Shown here one piece after another: positions 6,590 through 16,212 of a DNA stretch of 64,000 nt. A program made the translations under genes and the position numbers. Below the pieces are notes generated by a model. It was not told where the DNA came from and did no database searches. It was given only the letters and a program-made list of their open reading frames with translations. The number at the start of each line of letters is the position of its first letter. Position 1 is the stretch's first letter. Source of the DNA: Nocardia anocheti (GTDB lineage Bacteria > Actinomycetota > Actinomycetes > Mycobacteriales > Mycobacteriaceae); the NCBI RefSeq assembly GCF_029675105.1, contig NZ_JAQQFV010000001.1, forward strand, positions 496,001-560,000, given 5' to 3'.

Positions 6590-7483
6590 TTGCTTGACAG
6601 CTACATTCCCAATATTCCCGACCAGGAGTGGTCGGCTATCAAAGGCTTCGTTCTGGCTGCGGTCACCGACTGCGATCCAGCCACACCAAGCGCGACCAGG
6701 GACCTGCTGTGGGCATGTACCCGGCTCGCCCGATGGTGTCGGCGCACCGCCGGACTCGACCTGGACCGCGAGACGGTGCTGCACCCGGCAACGATCCGGG
6801 ACTTCCTCGCGAACGGCACCGAGGAGATGACTCCTCGGTCGGTGGCGAACCTGAAGCGGCTGTTGACCCGGTGTTCGGAACGACTGGTACCACAGCACGC
6901 ACGTCAGGAACCACCTGGCCCGGGGCGGGTGGAACCCGCCGCGCCCTACACCGGCACCGAGGTCGCGGCGTTACGGGCCTGGGTCTACGGCCAGCCGAGC
7001 CAAGCTCGCCGCGTTCAGGCCGACCGGCTGCTGTCGTTGGGGTTGGGAGCGGGACTGACCGCGGCCGAGATCGCCGCCACCAGTGTCGATGATCTTCACG
7101 TCGACGACGTGGGCGTGCTCATCTCGGTCCGTGGACCACGGACGCGGGAGGTGCCAGTCCTCGCCGATTGGTCCGGTCCGTTGAAACAGGTCGCCGAGAA
7201 CCCGAACTGCACCGGCTATGTGCTTCTCCCGAGCCGCAAGCGGATCAGGAACCTGATCAGCAATTTCGCGAACTCCGGAAGCGGTGAACCCGGCCCGAAC
7301 TCACACAGGATGCGCTCGACCTGGATCGTCAGGCACCTGATCGCCGGCGTACCGGTGCGGGGACTGCTGAAGGCGGCCGGAATCGAAACGGTGCAGGGCC
7401 TGACCAAGTTCCTCACCCATGTACCGGCCCCTGATGTCGACGCAGTCCGGCGTGCGCTGCACGGCGCCCATGAGGGGCGGTGA
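6590..7483 (+). CDS. Tyrosine-recombinase-like protein lacking key catalytic residues
   Basis: About 297 residues if TTG 6590 is used; the frame is open upstream and the start is uncertain. The N-terminal half looks like a core-binding domain (TRDLLWACTRLARWCRR, then PRSVANLKRLLTR). Box I appears as LGLGAGLTAAEIAATSVDDL, with Thr where the catalytic Arg is expected. Box II keeps HRMRSTW (His-x-x-Arg), but the LGH triplet is AAG and the expected tyrosine position reads KFLTH. It may be an accessory DNA-binding protein instead of an active recombinase. Its stop overlaps the GTG start of the transposase (GTGA, 7480-7483). Confidence 0.6.
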   Translation: MLDSYIPNIPDQEWSAIKGFVLAAVTDCDPATPSATRDLLWACTRLARWCRRTAGLDLDRETVLHPATIRDFLANGTEEMTPRSVANLKRLLTRCSERLVPQHARQEPPGPGRVEPAAPYTGTEVAALRAWVYGQPSQARRVQADRLLSLGLGAGLTAAEIAATSVDDLHVDDVGVLISVRGPRTREVPVLADWSGPLKQVAENPNCTGYVLLPSRKRIRNLISNFANSGSGEPGPNSHRMRSTWIVRHLIAGVPVRGLLKAAGIETVQGLTKFLTHVPAPDVDAVRRALHGAHEGR

Positions 7484-9262
7484 GCCGCCGCCACCGGTCA
7501 CACCGCCCCGCCGCACAGACCGCCGAGCAGCTGCTCCTGCCCGGCAGGGACGGAACCCGGCCGGTGTTTCCCACAGAAACAGTCAGTGATGTGGTCACTG
7601 CCCTCGACGCGTCTGGTTTGCTCGACCGGATCGCGCAGTGGCGCCGAACCGATGACCCGGACCGGTCACGCAGAGGCGGTCGCCCGCCGGTGCTTCCGGA
7701 CCGGGACCGGGTGGTTTTGACGGTGTTGTTGCTGCTCGCACTCAACGACGAACCGCTGCTGCTGACCCGCATCACTGAAGCTCTTCGATCCCGACTCACC
7801 CCGGAGTCACTCGATCTCCTCGGCGTGGACCCACGGCTCTTCGGGCCGTCAGGACACACAGTCCGCGACCGCCTCTACTTCGTCGTCCACCGAGCGTTTC
7901 ACCGACTACTAACAGTGATCGACTCCGCGCCCGGAACCCCTGGCCGCCGCCTACCCGCGACCGAAGTCGATACGATCCGGGCCAGACGCAACTCCGAGCT
8001 CTGCCGACAACGACAGTCGCGCTGCCTGTGGCTGGCCAATCAGCTTCTGCACCTGAGCTTCCGGATGGTTCCCACCCACCAGCGCGCCGAGTGGGTCGGC
8101 GACGTCTGCGTCGATGCGACCCCGGTCCCTGTGTGGGGCAGGCGCGGTACCCCTTCACGCAGTAGCCGCGATCCCGACACGCTGTGCAGCCCCGACATCG
8201 ACGCAGGCTGGTACACCCGCGAAGCCGACCACCGCGATCCCACCAACGGCCGAGATCCCAAATCTGTCTGGGCTTACGAAGCCACCATCACCACTATGAC
8301 CGCCGACACCCCTGGCACCCCACCGAACTACCCCCTCCTCGCGGTCGCTCTCTCCTTCGACAAGCCCGGACACCGCGTCGCAGAGAACGCCCTGACCTGT
8401 CTGACCTCCCTTCGCGACCGCGGTCTACCGGCTCGCTACCTCACCGGTGACCGCGCCTACTTCCCCAACTCCAAACCCGACAAGCTCCAGCTCCCCGCAC
8501 GAGCCCTCGGATACGAACTCGTCTTCGACTACCGCAACGACCAACTCGGCATCATGACCTCCCGCCACGGCGCGATCCAGGTCGAAGGTGCCTGGTACTG
8601 CCCCTCCATGCCCACCGGACTCATCGACGCCACCCGCGAATACCGCGACAACTTCATCGACCATGACACTTACCTCCAACGACTCGCCCGCCGCGCGGAC
8701 TATCTCCTCACCCCCAAAGCCCGTCCCGACGCCGACGGCTACCGGCCGATGCGATGCCCTGCCGCAGGCCCCGCCCCCTCAGTGGCCTGCCCCCCTCAAA
8801 CCCAGCACCACCCGCTCCCCGCTCGGGCTCCCCACCGTGCTGAAACCTCCAGTCAACCCACCTCGGATCTGCACCAACCGAGAATCCACCACCTTCGGCC
8901 CCGAGGACGGCGCCAAACACGCCCAACACCTCCAATACGGCACCCCCATCTGGCACGCCCGCTACGCCACCGACCGCAACACCATCGAAGGATTCAACGG
9001 GACGGTCAAAGACCCCGCCTACTCCGCCCTCGCCGACCCCGGACGACGCCGCATCCGCGGCTACACCGCCCAACTCCTCACCACGGCACTCATCACGACC
9101 AGCACCAACATCCGCAAAATCCGCAGCCACCTCCACCGACACAACCAACCCCGACCACACACATCCAGACACAGAACCGACCGACGCCGCCACCGACACA
9201 ACCTCGCCAACCACCACCCAGACACACCACCGGCCACCGGCCCCAGCGCCAACACACACTGA
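7480..9262 (+). pseudogene. DDE-type transposase with a single frameshift
   Basis: The first part runs from GTG 7480, with DDE aspartates at about residue 212 (CVDATPVP) and 324 (TGDRAYF). Near 8790-8795, a run of six C, the coherent protein moves to the +1 frame, where the conserved end continues: NRESTTFGPEDG, then RNTIEGFNGTVKD with the glutamate, then RRRIRGYTAQLL, ending at 9262. The original frame stays open to 9429 but becomes a meaningless Pro/His/Arg-rich tail. A mutation, a sequencing error in the homopolymer, or a programmed shift are all possible. Length and motifs resemble large IS1182-like or IS4-like transposases, but I cannot fix the family. Confidence 0.7.
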
Positions 9263-9334
9263 TCACACCCACAGGCAGCCACCCCGCCCGCCCACACGCC
9301 CATCCAACGGACCACCATCACGCACGGACATACA

Positions 9335-9367
9335 AAAGAGGGCCGATCCACTGGATCGGCCCTCTTT
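9335..9367. terminator. Perfect 16-bp inverted repeat, bidirectional terminator
   Basis: Arms 9335-9350 (AAAGAGGGCCGATCCA) and 9352-9367 are exact complements around one base. The T and A tracts on either side let it work for both strands, after the transposase and after tRNA-Leu. Confidence 0.75.
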
Positions 9368-9421
9368 CGGTCCTTCGACTGCTCACCACCACCCACATCC
9401 AGGTTTCACAAACCCAGTTGC

Positions 9422-9441
9422 GCAGGTAACGCAAACAGCCC
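9422..9441 (-). repeat. Right imperfect terminal inverted repeat
   Basis: On the minus strand this reads GGGCTGTTTGCGTTACCTGC, 16 of 20 identical to 2025-2044. It abuts the right direct repeat and the tRNA-Leu 3' end. Confidence 0.4.
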
Positions 9442-9450
9442 TCTGTGGGC
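9441..9450. repeat. Right copy of direct repeat CTCTGTGGGC
   Basis: Overlaps the last acceptor bases of tRNA-Leu (9446-9450). tRNA 3' ends are common attachment sites for integrative elements. Confidence 0.4.
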
Positions 9451-9528
9451 GAAGGGGGACTTGAACCCCCACGTCCTTACGGACACTGGCACCTGAAGCC
9501 AGCGCGTCTGCCATTCCGCCACTCGCCC
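9446..9528 (-). tRNA. tRNA-Leu (anticodon CAG)
   Basis: The 83-nt class II tRNA has acceptor GGGCGAG/TTCGCCC, D-arm TGGCGGAATGGCAGACGCGC, anticodon loop CTTCAGGT with CAG, a long variable arm GTGTCCGTAAGGAC and T-arm GGGGGTTCAAGTCCCCC. CCA is not encoded. Confidence 0.95.
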
Positions 9529-9746
9529 GAGCGACTGGAAAAACTTAACATGCCCGGCGGGCAAAAATAAAATCGAGCCTCTGACCTGCGCGGTTGTGAG
9601 TCGACACGGTCTGGGAACCGGGGCGGATCGCCGGGAGTTACAGGGTTGGAGGATCGTGGATATCATGCAAGGAACGTGGTCGCGTCCGGACACGCCGTAA
9701 CCAGCGTGTCCACCGGCTGGGCACGCGCACCGAAGGGAGGGCTGTG

Positions 9747-11150
9747 ATGGGCATCGTGTCGAGATTCGAACGTCGCCTGCAAGGCGCCGTCGGTGATGTG
9801 TTCGCGCGGGTGTTCGGCGGCAGCGTCGTGCCCCAGGAGGTGGAGGCCGCGCTGCAGCGCGAAGCCGCTGATCACATCCAGGATCTGGGCGGCGGGCACC
9901 AGCTCGCGCCCAACAATTACGTGATCACCATCAACTCCTCCGATCACGGCAAGCTCGACGCCGATCACGACCTCACGACCAAAGCGTTCGCCAAACATCT
10001 GCAGGATTACATCCGCGAGCAGGGCTGGCAGACCTACGGCGAAGTACACGTGGCGTTCGAGGCATCACCTACGCTGCACACCGGACAGTTCAGAGCGAGC
10101 GGCCACGTCGACCCCGACGCCGGTCGCGGGACCGCCCCACCTCGCCCCGGACAGCCACAACGACCCGCACACCCGCAACCAGGAGCTGGCCCCATGACGC
10201 ACAACTCAGGCTACGAGCCGAGCCGAGAGCCCGCGGAGTCCGATCCACGCAATCGCGGGTACGCGCCGCCGCCCGCCGGACGTGGGGCAGCTCCAGGGGG
10301 CGCCTACCCCGCCGACGACTACGGTCGCGCGGGTGGCGGTTACGCCGCGCCCGACGCCCAGGGCGGCTACGGCGACGCCGCGTACGGCCAGCAGGGCGGC
10401 GAGTACCAGAACGGGTACGACCAGGGCGGCTACGGCCAGCAGGGTGGCTACGGCGACCAGCAGGGCGGCTACGGGCAGCAGGGCTACGACCAGCAGGGCG
10501 GGTACGGCCAGCAGGCCTACAGCCAGCAGGGTGGCTACGGCGGCGGCCAGCAGGGCTACGCCGAACCCGGCTACGACCAGCAGGGCGGGTACGGCCAGCA
10601 GGGTTACGACCAGCAGGGTGGCTACGGCCAGCAGGGCTACGCCGAACCGGGTTACGACCAGCAGGGCGGCTACGGCCAGCAGGGCTACGCCGAACCCGGC
10701 TACGGCCAGCAGGGCGGCTACGGCGGCGGCCAGCAGGGCTACGCCGATCCGGGCTACGGCCAGGAGGAGCAGGGCGGGTACGGCCAGCAGCCGGGCTACG
10801 GCCAGCAGCCCGCCGGGTACGGCCAGGCGGCGGGCGCGGGCTACGGCGCCCCGGCCCAGTCCAGCTACTCGGCCACGCTGCAGCTCGACGACGGCAGCGG
10901 CCGCACCTACCAGCTGCGCGAGGGTTCCAACATCATCGGCCGCGGCCAGGACGCCCACTTCCGGCTGCCCGACACCGGTGTGTCGCGCCGCCACATCGAG
11001 GTGCGCTGGGACGGCCAGACCGCGATGCTGTCGGACCTCGGTTCGACCAACGGCACGCTGGTCAACGGCTCGCCGGTGCAGGACTGGCAGCTCGCCGACG
11101 GCGACGTCATCCGGGCCGGACATTCCGAGATCCTGATCCGGATCGTCTGA
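9747..11150 (+). CDS. fhaA: FhaA: DUF3662 and FHA-domain signalling scaffold
   Basis: A 467-residue protein. GGGAGG at 9735-9740 selects ATG 9747 over GTG 9744. Residues 1 to about 115 form the DUF3662 domain ([19 protein letters not shown]). Residues about 150-375 are a Gly/Tyr/Gln-rich tract built on repeats such as [10 protein letters not shown] and [10 protein letters not shown]. The C-terminal FHA domain (about 385-467) keeps [19 protein letters not shown] and LGSTNGT, which read phosphothreonine. In mycobacteria FhaA is phosphorylated by PknB and binds the MurJ pseudokinase, which is also in this window. First gene of the fhaA-pknB cluster. Confidence 0.93.
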   Translation: MGIVSRFERRLQGAVGDVFARVFGGSVVPQEVEAALQREAADHIQDLGGGHQLAPNNYVITINSSDHGKLDADHDLTTKAFAKHLQDYIREQGWQTYGEVHVAFEASPTLHTGQFRASGHVDPDAGRGTAPPRPGQPQRPAHPQPGAGPMTHNSGYEPSREPAESDPRNRGYAPPPAGRGAAPGGAYPADDYGRAGGGYAAPDAQGGYGDAAYGQQGGEYQNGYDQGGYGQQGGYGDQQGGYGQQGYDQQGGYGQQAYSQQGGYGGGQQGYAEPGYDQQGGYGQQGYDQQGGYGQQGYAEPGYDQQGGYGQQGYAEPGYGQQGGYGGGQQGYADPGYGQEEQGGYGQQPGYGQQPAGYGQAAGAGYGAPAQSSYSATLQLDDGSGRTYQLREGSNIIGRGQDAHFRLPDTGVSRRHIEVRWDGQTAMLSDLGSTNGTLVNGSPVQDWQLADGDVIRAGHSEILIRIV

Positions 11151-11318
11151 TCCCGTAAGCTGCGCGGTGCACGTCACGAGTCGACGCTGTCGGCCCTATG
11201 ATGCTGCCATCACACGCACGGCCCCGACCTCGGGGCCCGCAAGCCAGCACGCCGGTGGGGGTGGTTCGCCCCGCACCTGCCGTACCGACGTACCCGGGCG
11301 AACAGGAGGTGGAACGCC

Positions 11319-11795
11319 GTGCAGGGATTGATCCTGCAATTGACCCGCGCGGGGTTCCTGCTGCTGCTCTGGTTGTTCGTCTGGGCCGTTCTGCGGACCT
11401 TGCGCAGCGATATCTACGCGGCATCCGGCATACGGATACAGCCCAGGGCCACTCGCGGCGCACGCGGGTCCATGGGACTGCCCTCCTTCAGCCGAGGCCA
11501 GAAGGGCGCCAAGTATCTAGTGGTGACTCATGGTTCACTCGCCGGCACTCGGATCACACTCGGCACACAACCGGTCCTCATCGGCCGCGCCGACGATTCG
11601 ACGCTGGTACTCACCGACGACTATGCCTCGACCAGGCACGCGCGACTGTCTCAGCGTGGTGACGACTGGTACGTGGAGGACCTCGGCTCCACCAACGGCA
11701 CCTATCTCGACCGCGCGAAAGTCACCACCGCCGTCCGTGTTCCGCTCGGCACTCCTGTCCGGGTCGGCAAAACAGTGATCGAGCTGCGATCGTGA
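11319..11795 (+). CDS. fhaB: FhaB (FipA): membrane-anchored FHA-domain protein
   Basis: A 158-residue protein from GTG 11319, with AGGAGG at 11304-11309. An N-terminal membrane helix (residues about 7-27) precedes a linker and an FHA domain (about 65-158) with VLIGRADDSTL, STRHARL and LGSTNGTYL. The size matches mycobacterial FhaB, a target of PknA/PknB connected to FtsZ and FtsQ during division. Its stop overlaps the pstP start by 4 nt. Confidence 0.93.
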   Translation: MQGLILQLTRAGFLLLLWLFVWAVLRTLRSDIYAASGIRIQPRATRGARGSMGLPSFSRGQKGAKYLVVTHGSLAGTRITLGTQPVLIGRADDSTLVLTDDYASTRHARLSQRGDDWYVEDLGSTNGTYLDRAKVTTAVRVPLGTPVRVGKTVIELRS

Positions 11796-13243
11796 CACTT
11801 GTTCTGCGCTACACAGCGCGAAGCGACCGCGGACTCGTCCGGGGCAACAACGAGGATTCGGTCTACGCGGGCGCGCGCCTGCTGGCCCTGGCCGACGGCA
11901 TGGGCGGACACGCCGCCGGTGAGGTCGCCTCCCAGTTGATGATCGCCGCGCTGGCGCATCTCGACGACGACGAGCCCGGCCAGGACATCCTCGGCAAGCT
12001 CGACCGCGCCACCCGCTCCGGCAACGCCGCCATCGCCGACCACGTCGAGGCCGAACCCGAACTCGACGGCATGGGTACCACGCTCACCGCCATCCTGTTC
12101 GCGGGCGGCAAGCTCGGCATGGTGCACATCGGCGACTCGCGCGCCTACATGCTGCGCGACGGCGAACTCGCCCAGATCACCCGCGACGACACCTTCGTGC
12201 AGTCGCTGGTGGACGAGGGCCGGATCACCCCCGAGCAGGCGCACACCCATCCGCAGCGGTCGCTGATCATGCGCGCACTCACCGGCAACGAGATCGAGCC
12301 GACGCTGATCATGCGCGAGGCGCGCGCCGGTGACCGGTATCTGCTGTGCTCCGACGGCCTTTCGGACGTGGTGAGCGACGAGACCATCGGCAACACCATG
12401 CGCGAGGGCAACACCGACGAGTGCGCCGACCGGCTCATCGAGCTGGCGCTGCGCAGCGGCGGGCCCGACAACGTCACCGTCGTGGTCGCCGATGTGATCG
12501 ATCTCGACTACGGGCAGAGTCATCCGATCGTCGCGGGCGCCGCCTCCACCGAGGAGGAGGAAGACACCCCGCCGCCCAACACCGCCGCGGGCCGCGCCGC
12601 CGCCATGCGCCCGCCGCGCGCGCAGCCGCGCCGCGCCGCCGCCGCGCCGCCGCCGCCGGAGACCAAGTCGCACAAGCTGCGCTGGCTGCTGCTGTCGGTG
12701 GCGCTGATCGCCGCGGTCGCGGTGGGTCTGGTGGTGGGCTACAAGATGATTCGCAGTAACTACTACGTGGGCGCCGATCACGACCAGGTCGTGGTGATGC
12801 GCGGGCTGCCCGGCTCCATCCTGGGCTACTCGATCCACGATGTGGAGCTCACCGGCTGCGTCAACAGCAAGGGTGAACTCACCCTCGTCGAGGCGGGTGC
12901 CAGCCTGCCCAGCGGCTGCAAGAAGCTCATGGTCAGCGATCTCAAGCAGACCGGCCGCGACCAGGTGCAGAAGGGCCTGCCGCCGGACTCGCTGGACAAG
13001 GCGCGCGACAGCATGAAGGTGCTGGCCGCCAAGGAACTGCTGCCGCCGTGCCCGAAGAAGGAATCGGTGCCGCAGCCCGGTGTGCTGCTGCCGACCGAGG
13101 TGCCCCCGACCCCGGGCGTGCCCACCCCCGGTCCGGATCAGCCCGCCACGCCGACCACCACCCCGGCGCCGCCGACCACCACCACCCCCGCTCCCCCGAC
13201 GACACCGCAGATCTCAGGGGAGAACTGCCGGGTGACGGACTGA
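11792..13243 (+). CDS. pstP: PstP: PP2C-family Ser/Thr protein phosphatase
   Basis: A 483-residue protein from GTG 11792. The cytoplasmic PP2C domain (about 1-240) keeps the metal-site motifs [24 protein letters not shown] and [10 protein letters not shown] linker, one membrane helix (about residues 293-318) and an extracellular domain ending in a Pro/Thr tail follow. It reverses phosphorylation by PknA and PknB, encoded downstream. The stop overlaps rodA (TGATG). Confidence 0.95.
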   Translation: MTLVLRYTARSDRGLVRGNNEDSVYAGARLLALADGMGGHAAGEVASQLMIAALAHLDDDEPGQDILGKLDRATRSGNAAIADHVEAEPELDGMGTTLTAILFAGGKLGMVHIGDSRAYMLRDGELAQITRDDTFVQSLVDEGRITPEQAHTHPQRSLIMRALTGNEIEPTLIMREARAGDRYLLCSDGLSDVVSDETIGNTMREGNTDECADRLIELALRSGGPDNVTVVVADVIDLDYGQSHPIVAGAASTEEEEDTPPPNTAAGRAAAMRPPRAQPRRAAAAPPPPETKSHKLRWLLLSVALIAAVAVGLVVGYKMIRSNYYVGADHDQVVVMRGLPGSILGYSIHDVELTGCVNSKGELTLVEAGASLPSGCKKLMVSDLKQTGRDQVQKGLPPDSLDKARDSMKVLAAKELLPPCPKKESVPQPGVLLPTEVPPTPGVPTPGPDQPATPTTTPAPPTTTTPAPPTTPQISGENCRVTD

Positions 13244-14712
13244 TGTCCGCACCGGCACCGCCGTCGGCTGGGGCGTTCCCCAGCCCCCCTGGCGGATTCG
13301 CGCCAGCGCCGCCCCCGTCGACGCGACGCAACCAGGAGTTGCTGTTGCTGGCGGGTGCCGCGGGGATCACGACGGTGTCGCTGTTCATCGTGGAGGCGAG
13401 CCAGGAGCAGTCGGTCACCTGGGACATCGCCAAGTACGGGCTGGCCTTCCTGGCCCTGTTCGGCGTCGCGCATCTGGCGGTGCGCCGGTTCGCGCCCTTC
13501 GCCGATCCGCTGCTGCTGCCGATCGTCGCGCTGCTCAACGGCCTGGGCCTGGTGCTGATCCACCGCCTCGACCTGGCCGACGCCGAGAAGGCGATCTACG
13601 ACTCGAGCCCGATCCCCTCCCCCGACGCCAACCAGCAGATCATGTGGACCGGCCTGGGCATCGTGGTGTTCATCAGCCTGCTGATCGTGCTGCGCGACTA
13701 CCGCACGCTGGCGCGCTACACCTACACCCTCGGCCTGGTCGGGCTGATCGCGCTGGCCATCCCCGCGCTGCTGCCGAGCCGATTCTCCGAGGTCAACGGT
13801 GCCAAGATCTGGATCCGGCTGCCCGGATTCAGCGTGCAGCCGGGCGAATTCGCCAAGATCCTGCTGATCGTGTTCTTCGCCGGGGTGCTGGTGGCCAAGC
13901 GGGATCTGTTCACCGCGGCGGGCAAGCACTTCCTCGGCATGGACTTCCCGCGCCCGCGCGATATGGGCCCGGTGCTGATCGTGTGGGTCGTCTGCATCGG
14001 CGTGCTGGTGCTGGAGAAGGACCTGGGCACCTCGCTGCTGATCTTCGGCACGGTGCTGGTGATGATCTACATCGCCACCGAGCGGGTGGGCTGGCTGGTC
14101 ATCGGCGGCGGGCTGCTGGCGCTGGGCTTCGTGTTCGCCTACCAGCTGTTCGGGCACGTGCGGGTGCGCGTGGACACCTGGCTGCACCCGTTCGACGACT
14201 ACCACAACACCGGCTACCAGATCTCGCAGTCGATGTTCGGCTTCGCGACCGGCGGTCTGGCGGGTACCGGGCTGGGCAGTGGGCGGCCGCAGCAGGTGCC
14301 CTTCGCCAAGACCGACTTCATCGTCACCACCATCGGCGAGGAACTCGGGCTGATCGGCCTGGCCGCGGTGCTGATGCTGTTCCTGATCTTCATCGTGCGT
14401 GGTCTGCGCACCGCGCTGGCCGTGCGTGACAGCTTCGGCAAGCTGCTGGCGGCGGGCCTGTCGTTCACGATCGCGATCCAGATCTTCGTCGTCGTCGGCG
14501 GTGTCACCAAGCTGATCCCGCTGACCGGTCTGACCACGCCGTTCATCTCCTACGGTGGTTCGTCGCTGCTGGCCAACTACGCGCTGCTCGGACTGCTGAT
14601 CAAGATCTCCGACGCCGCGCGCGCACCGGCGCCCGCGCGGAAGCGCGCGCCCGCCCCGATCGCCGACGCGGCCACCGAGATGTTCCGACGGGAAGGCAGG
14701 GCAGGCGAATGA
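13243..14712 (+). CDS. rodA: RodA: SEDS-family peptidoglycan glycosyltransferase
   Basis: A 489-residue polytopic membrane protein from ATG 13243; the open frame upstream is the pstP end. After a proline-rich N-terminus about ten membrane helices follow. SEDS hallmarks are present: [14 protein letters not shown], a large loop with [20 protein letters not shown], and [14 protein letters not shown] near the end. It polymerises lipid II together with the class B penicillin-binding protein encoded directly downstream, whose start overlaps by 4 nt. Confidence 0.95.
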   Translation: MSAPAPPSAGAFPSPPGGFAPAPPPSTRRNQELLLLAGAAGITTVSLFIVEASQEQSVTWDIAKYGLAFLALFGVAHLAVRRFAPFADPLLLPIVALLNGLGLVLIHRLDLADAEKAIYDSSPIPSPDANQQIMWTGLGIVVFISLLIVLRDYRTLARYTYTLGLVGLIALAIPALLPSRFSEVNGAKIWIRLPGFSVQPGEFAKILLIVFFAGVLVAKRDLFTAAGKHFLGMDFPRPRDMGPVLIVWVVCIGVLVLEKDLGTSLLIFGTVLVMIYIATERVGWLVIGGGLLALGFVFAYQLFGHVRVRVDTWLHPFDDYHNTGYQISQSMFGFATGGLAGTGLGSGRPQQVPFAKTDFIVTTIGEELGLIGLAAVLMLFLIFIVRGLRTALAVRDSFGKLLAAGLSFTIAIQIFVVVGGVTKLIPLTGLTTPFISYGGSSLLANYALLGLLIKISDAARAPAPARKRAPAPIADAATEMFRREGRAGE

Positions 14713-16175
14713 ACACTCCGCTTCGCCGCGTCGCCGTCGCCGTGATGGTGATGGTGGTCGCGTTGCTGGTCAACGCCACCTACCTGCAGGTGGTCAAGGC
14801 CGACGATCTGCGCAGCGATCCGCGCAACTCGCGCGTGCTGCTCGACGAGTATTCGCGCCAGCGCGGCCAGATCTCCGCGGGCGGCACCGTGCTCGCCAGC
14901 TCGATCGCCACCGACGACCGGTACAAGTACCTGCGCCAGTACCCCTCGCTGCCCCCGGCCTACGCCCCGGTGACCGGCTTCTACTCGATGCAGTACGGCA
15001 AGACCGGCCTCGAGCTGGCCGAGGACCCGCTGCTCTCGGGCAACGACTCGAGCCTGTTCGGCACCCGCCTGGTCGACATGTTCTCCGGCCGCGATCCGCG
15101 CGGCGCCAACGTGCTGACCACGCTGAATCCGCTGATGCAGCAGGTCGCCTACGAGCAGATGACCTCCAAGGGCTACACCGGTGCGGTCGTCGCGATCGAG
15201 CCGAGCACCGGCAAGATCCTGACCATGGTGTCCACGCCCAGCTACGACCCCAACCAGCTCTCCGGCCACGACGGCGCGGCGGGCCGGGCGGCCTGGGAGC
15301 AGCTGAGCACCGACGAGAGCCAGCCGATGCTCAATCGCGCCGTCTCGCAGACCTACCCGCCGGGCTCGACGTTCAAGACCGTGGTCACCGCGGCCGCGCT
15401 GTCCAACGGCATCGCCGGGCCGAACGACCAGTTCACCGCCGCGCCCAACATCACCCTGCCCGGCACCAGCACCACGCTGGAGAACTACAACGGCAGCACC
15501 TGCGGTGACCAGCCGACCGCCAGCCTCTACGAGGCGTTCCGGCGTTCGTGCAACACCGCGTTCGTCGAGCTGGGGGTGAAGGTCGGCGCGTCCAAGCTCA
15601 AGGACGAGGCCGCCGCGTTCGGCATCGGCCCGCACCGGGGTGTCCCGGTGCCGGTCGCCGAGTCGACCGTCGGGTCGATCCCGGACAACGCCGCGCTGGG
15701 TCAGTCCAGCATCGGCCAGCGCGATGTCGCGGTGACCCCGCTCGACGTCGCGGTGATCGCGGCGACCATCGCCAACGGCGGCACCAGGATGCAGCCGTAC
15801 CTGGTCGATTCCACCCAGGCGCCCGATCTGTCCGAGCTGAGCAAGACCGAGCCGGTCTCGGTCGGACAAGCCGTGACCGGGCCGGTAGCGTCGACGCTGA
15901 AAGACCTGATGATCGCCTCGGAGAGCAATACCGCGGGCGGTGGCCGCTCGGCGTACCAGATCGCGTCCAAGACCGGTACGGCCGAACACGGCAGCAATCC
16001 CCGTAACACCCCGCCACACGCCTGGTACATGGCCTTCGCGCCCGCGCAGAACCCGAAGATCGCCATCGCGGTGATCGTCGAGAACGGCGGCGACCGGGCA
16101 CTGGCGGCGACCGGCGGCTCGGTGGCCGCTCCGATCGCCAGGTCGGTACTGGACGCGGGCCTGGCAGGGGGCTGA
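14709..16175 (+). CDS. pbpA: PbpA: class B penicillin-binding protein (transpeptidase)
   Basis: A 488-residue protein with one N-terminal membrane helix (about 7-26). The transpeptidase domain has the active-site serine in PPGSTFK (Ser220, Lys223), the SCN triad near residue 279 and the KTG triad at 421-423 (SKTGTAE). It crosslinks peptidoglycan as the partner of RodA; in mycobacteria PbpA is a PknB substrate acting in septation. ATGA overlap with rodA. Confidence 0.95.
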   Translation: MNTPLRRVAVAVMVMVVALLVNATYLQVVKADDLRSDPRNSRVLLDEYSRQRGQISAGGTVLASSIATDDRYKYLRQYPSLPPAYAPVTGFYSMQYGKTGLELAEDPLLSGNDSSLFGTRLVDMFSGRDPRGANVLTTLNPLMQQVAYEQMTSKGYTGAVVAIEPSTGKILTMVSTPSYDPNQLSGHDGAAGRAAWEQLSTDESQPMLNRAVSQTYPPGSTFKTVVTAAALSNGIAGPNDQFTAAPNITLPGTSTTLENYNGSTCGDQPTASLYEAFRRSCNTAFVELGVKVGASKLKDEAAAFGIGPHRGVPVPVAESTVGSIPDNAALGQSSIGQRDVAVTPLDVAVIAATIANGGTRMQPYLVDSTQAPDLSELSKTEPVSVGQAVTGPVASTLKDLMIASESNTAGGGRSAYQIASKTGTAEHGSNPRNTPPHAWYMAFAPAQNPKIAIAVIVENGGDRALAATGGSVAAPIARSVLDAGLAGG

Positions 16176-16212
16176 ACGAAATGAGTGTGCGAGTGACAAC
16201 ACGGGGGCCCCG

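Larger units (their letters stand above)
2025..9441. mobile_element. Candidate genomic island ending at the tRNA-Leu 3' end
   Basis: This roughly 7.4-kb segment separates backbone-like genes from tRNA-Leu and fhaA. It contains a toxin-antitoxin-like module, a metallopeptidase, a NYN nuclease, unknown genes and a recombinase/transposase unit. Its edges carry a 16/20 imperfect inverted repeat (2025-2044 and 9422-9441) and a 10-bp direct repeat CTCTGTGGGC (2019-2028 and 9441-9450) whose right copy overlaps the tRNA 3' end. The repeats are seen; the boundary and the transfer are inferred. Confidence 0.5.

Noticed and set aside
10390..10830. Tandem repeats considered as a CRISPR or minisatellite array
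   Set aside because: They are in-frame codon repeats encoding the Gly/Tyr/Gln tract of FhaA, without unique spacers.
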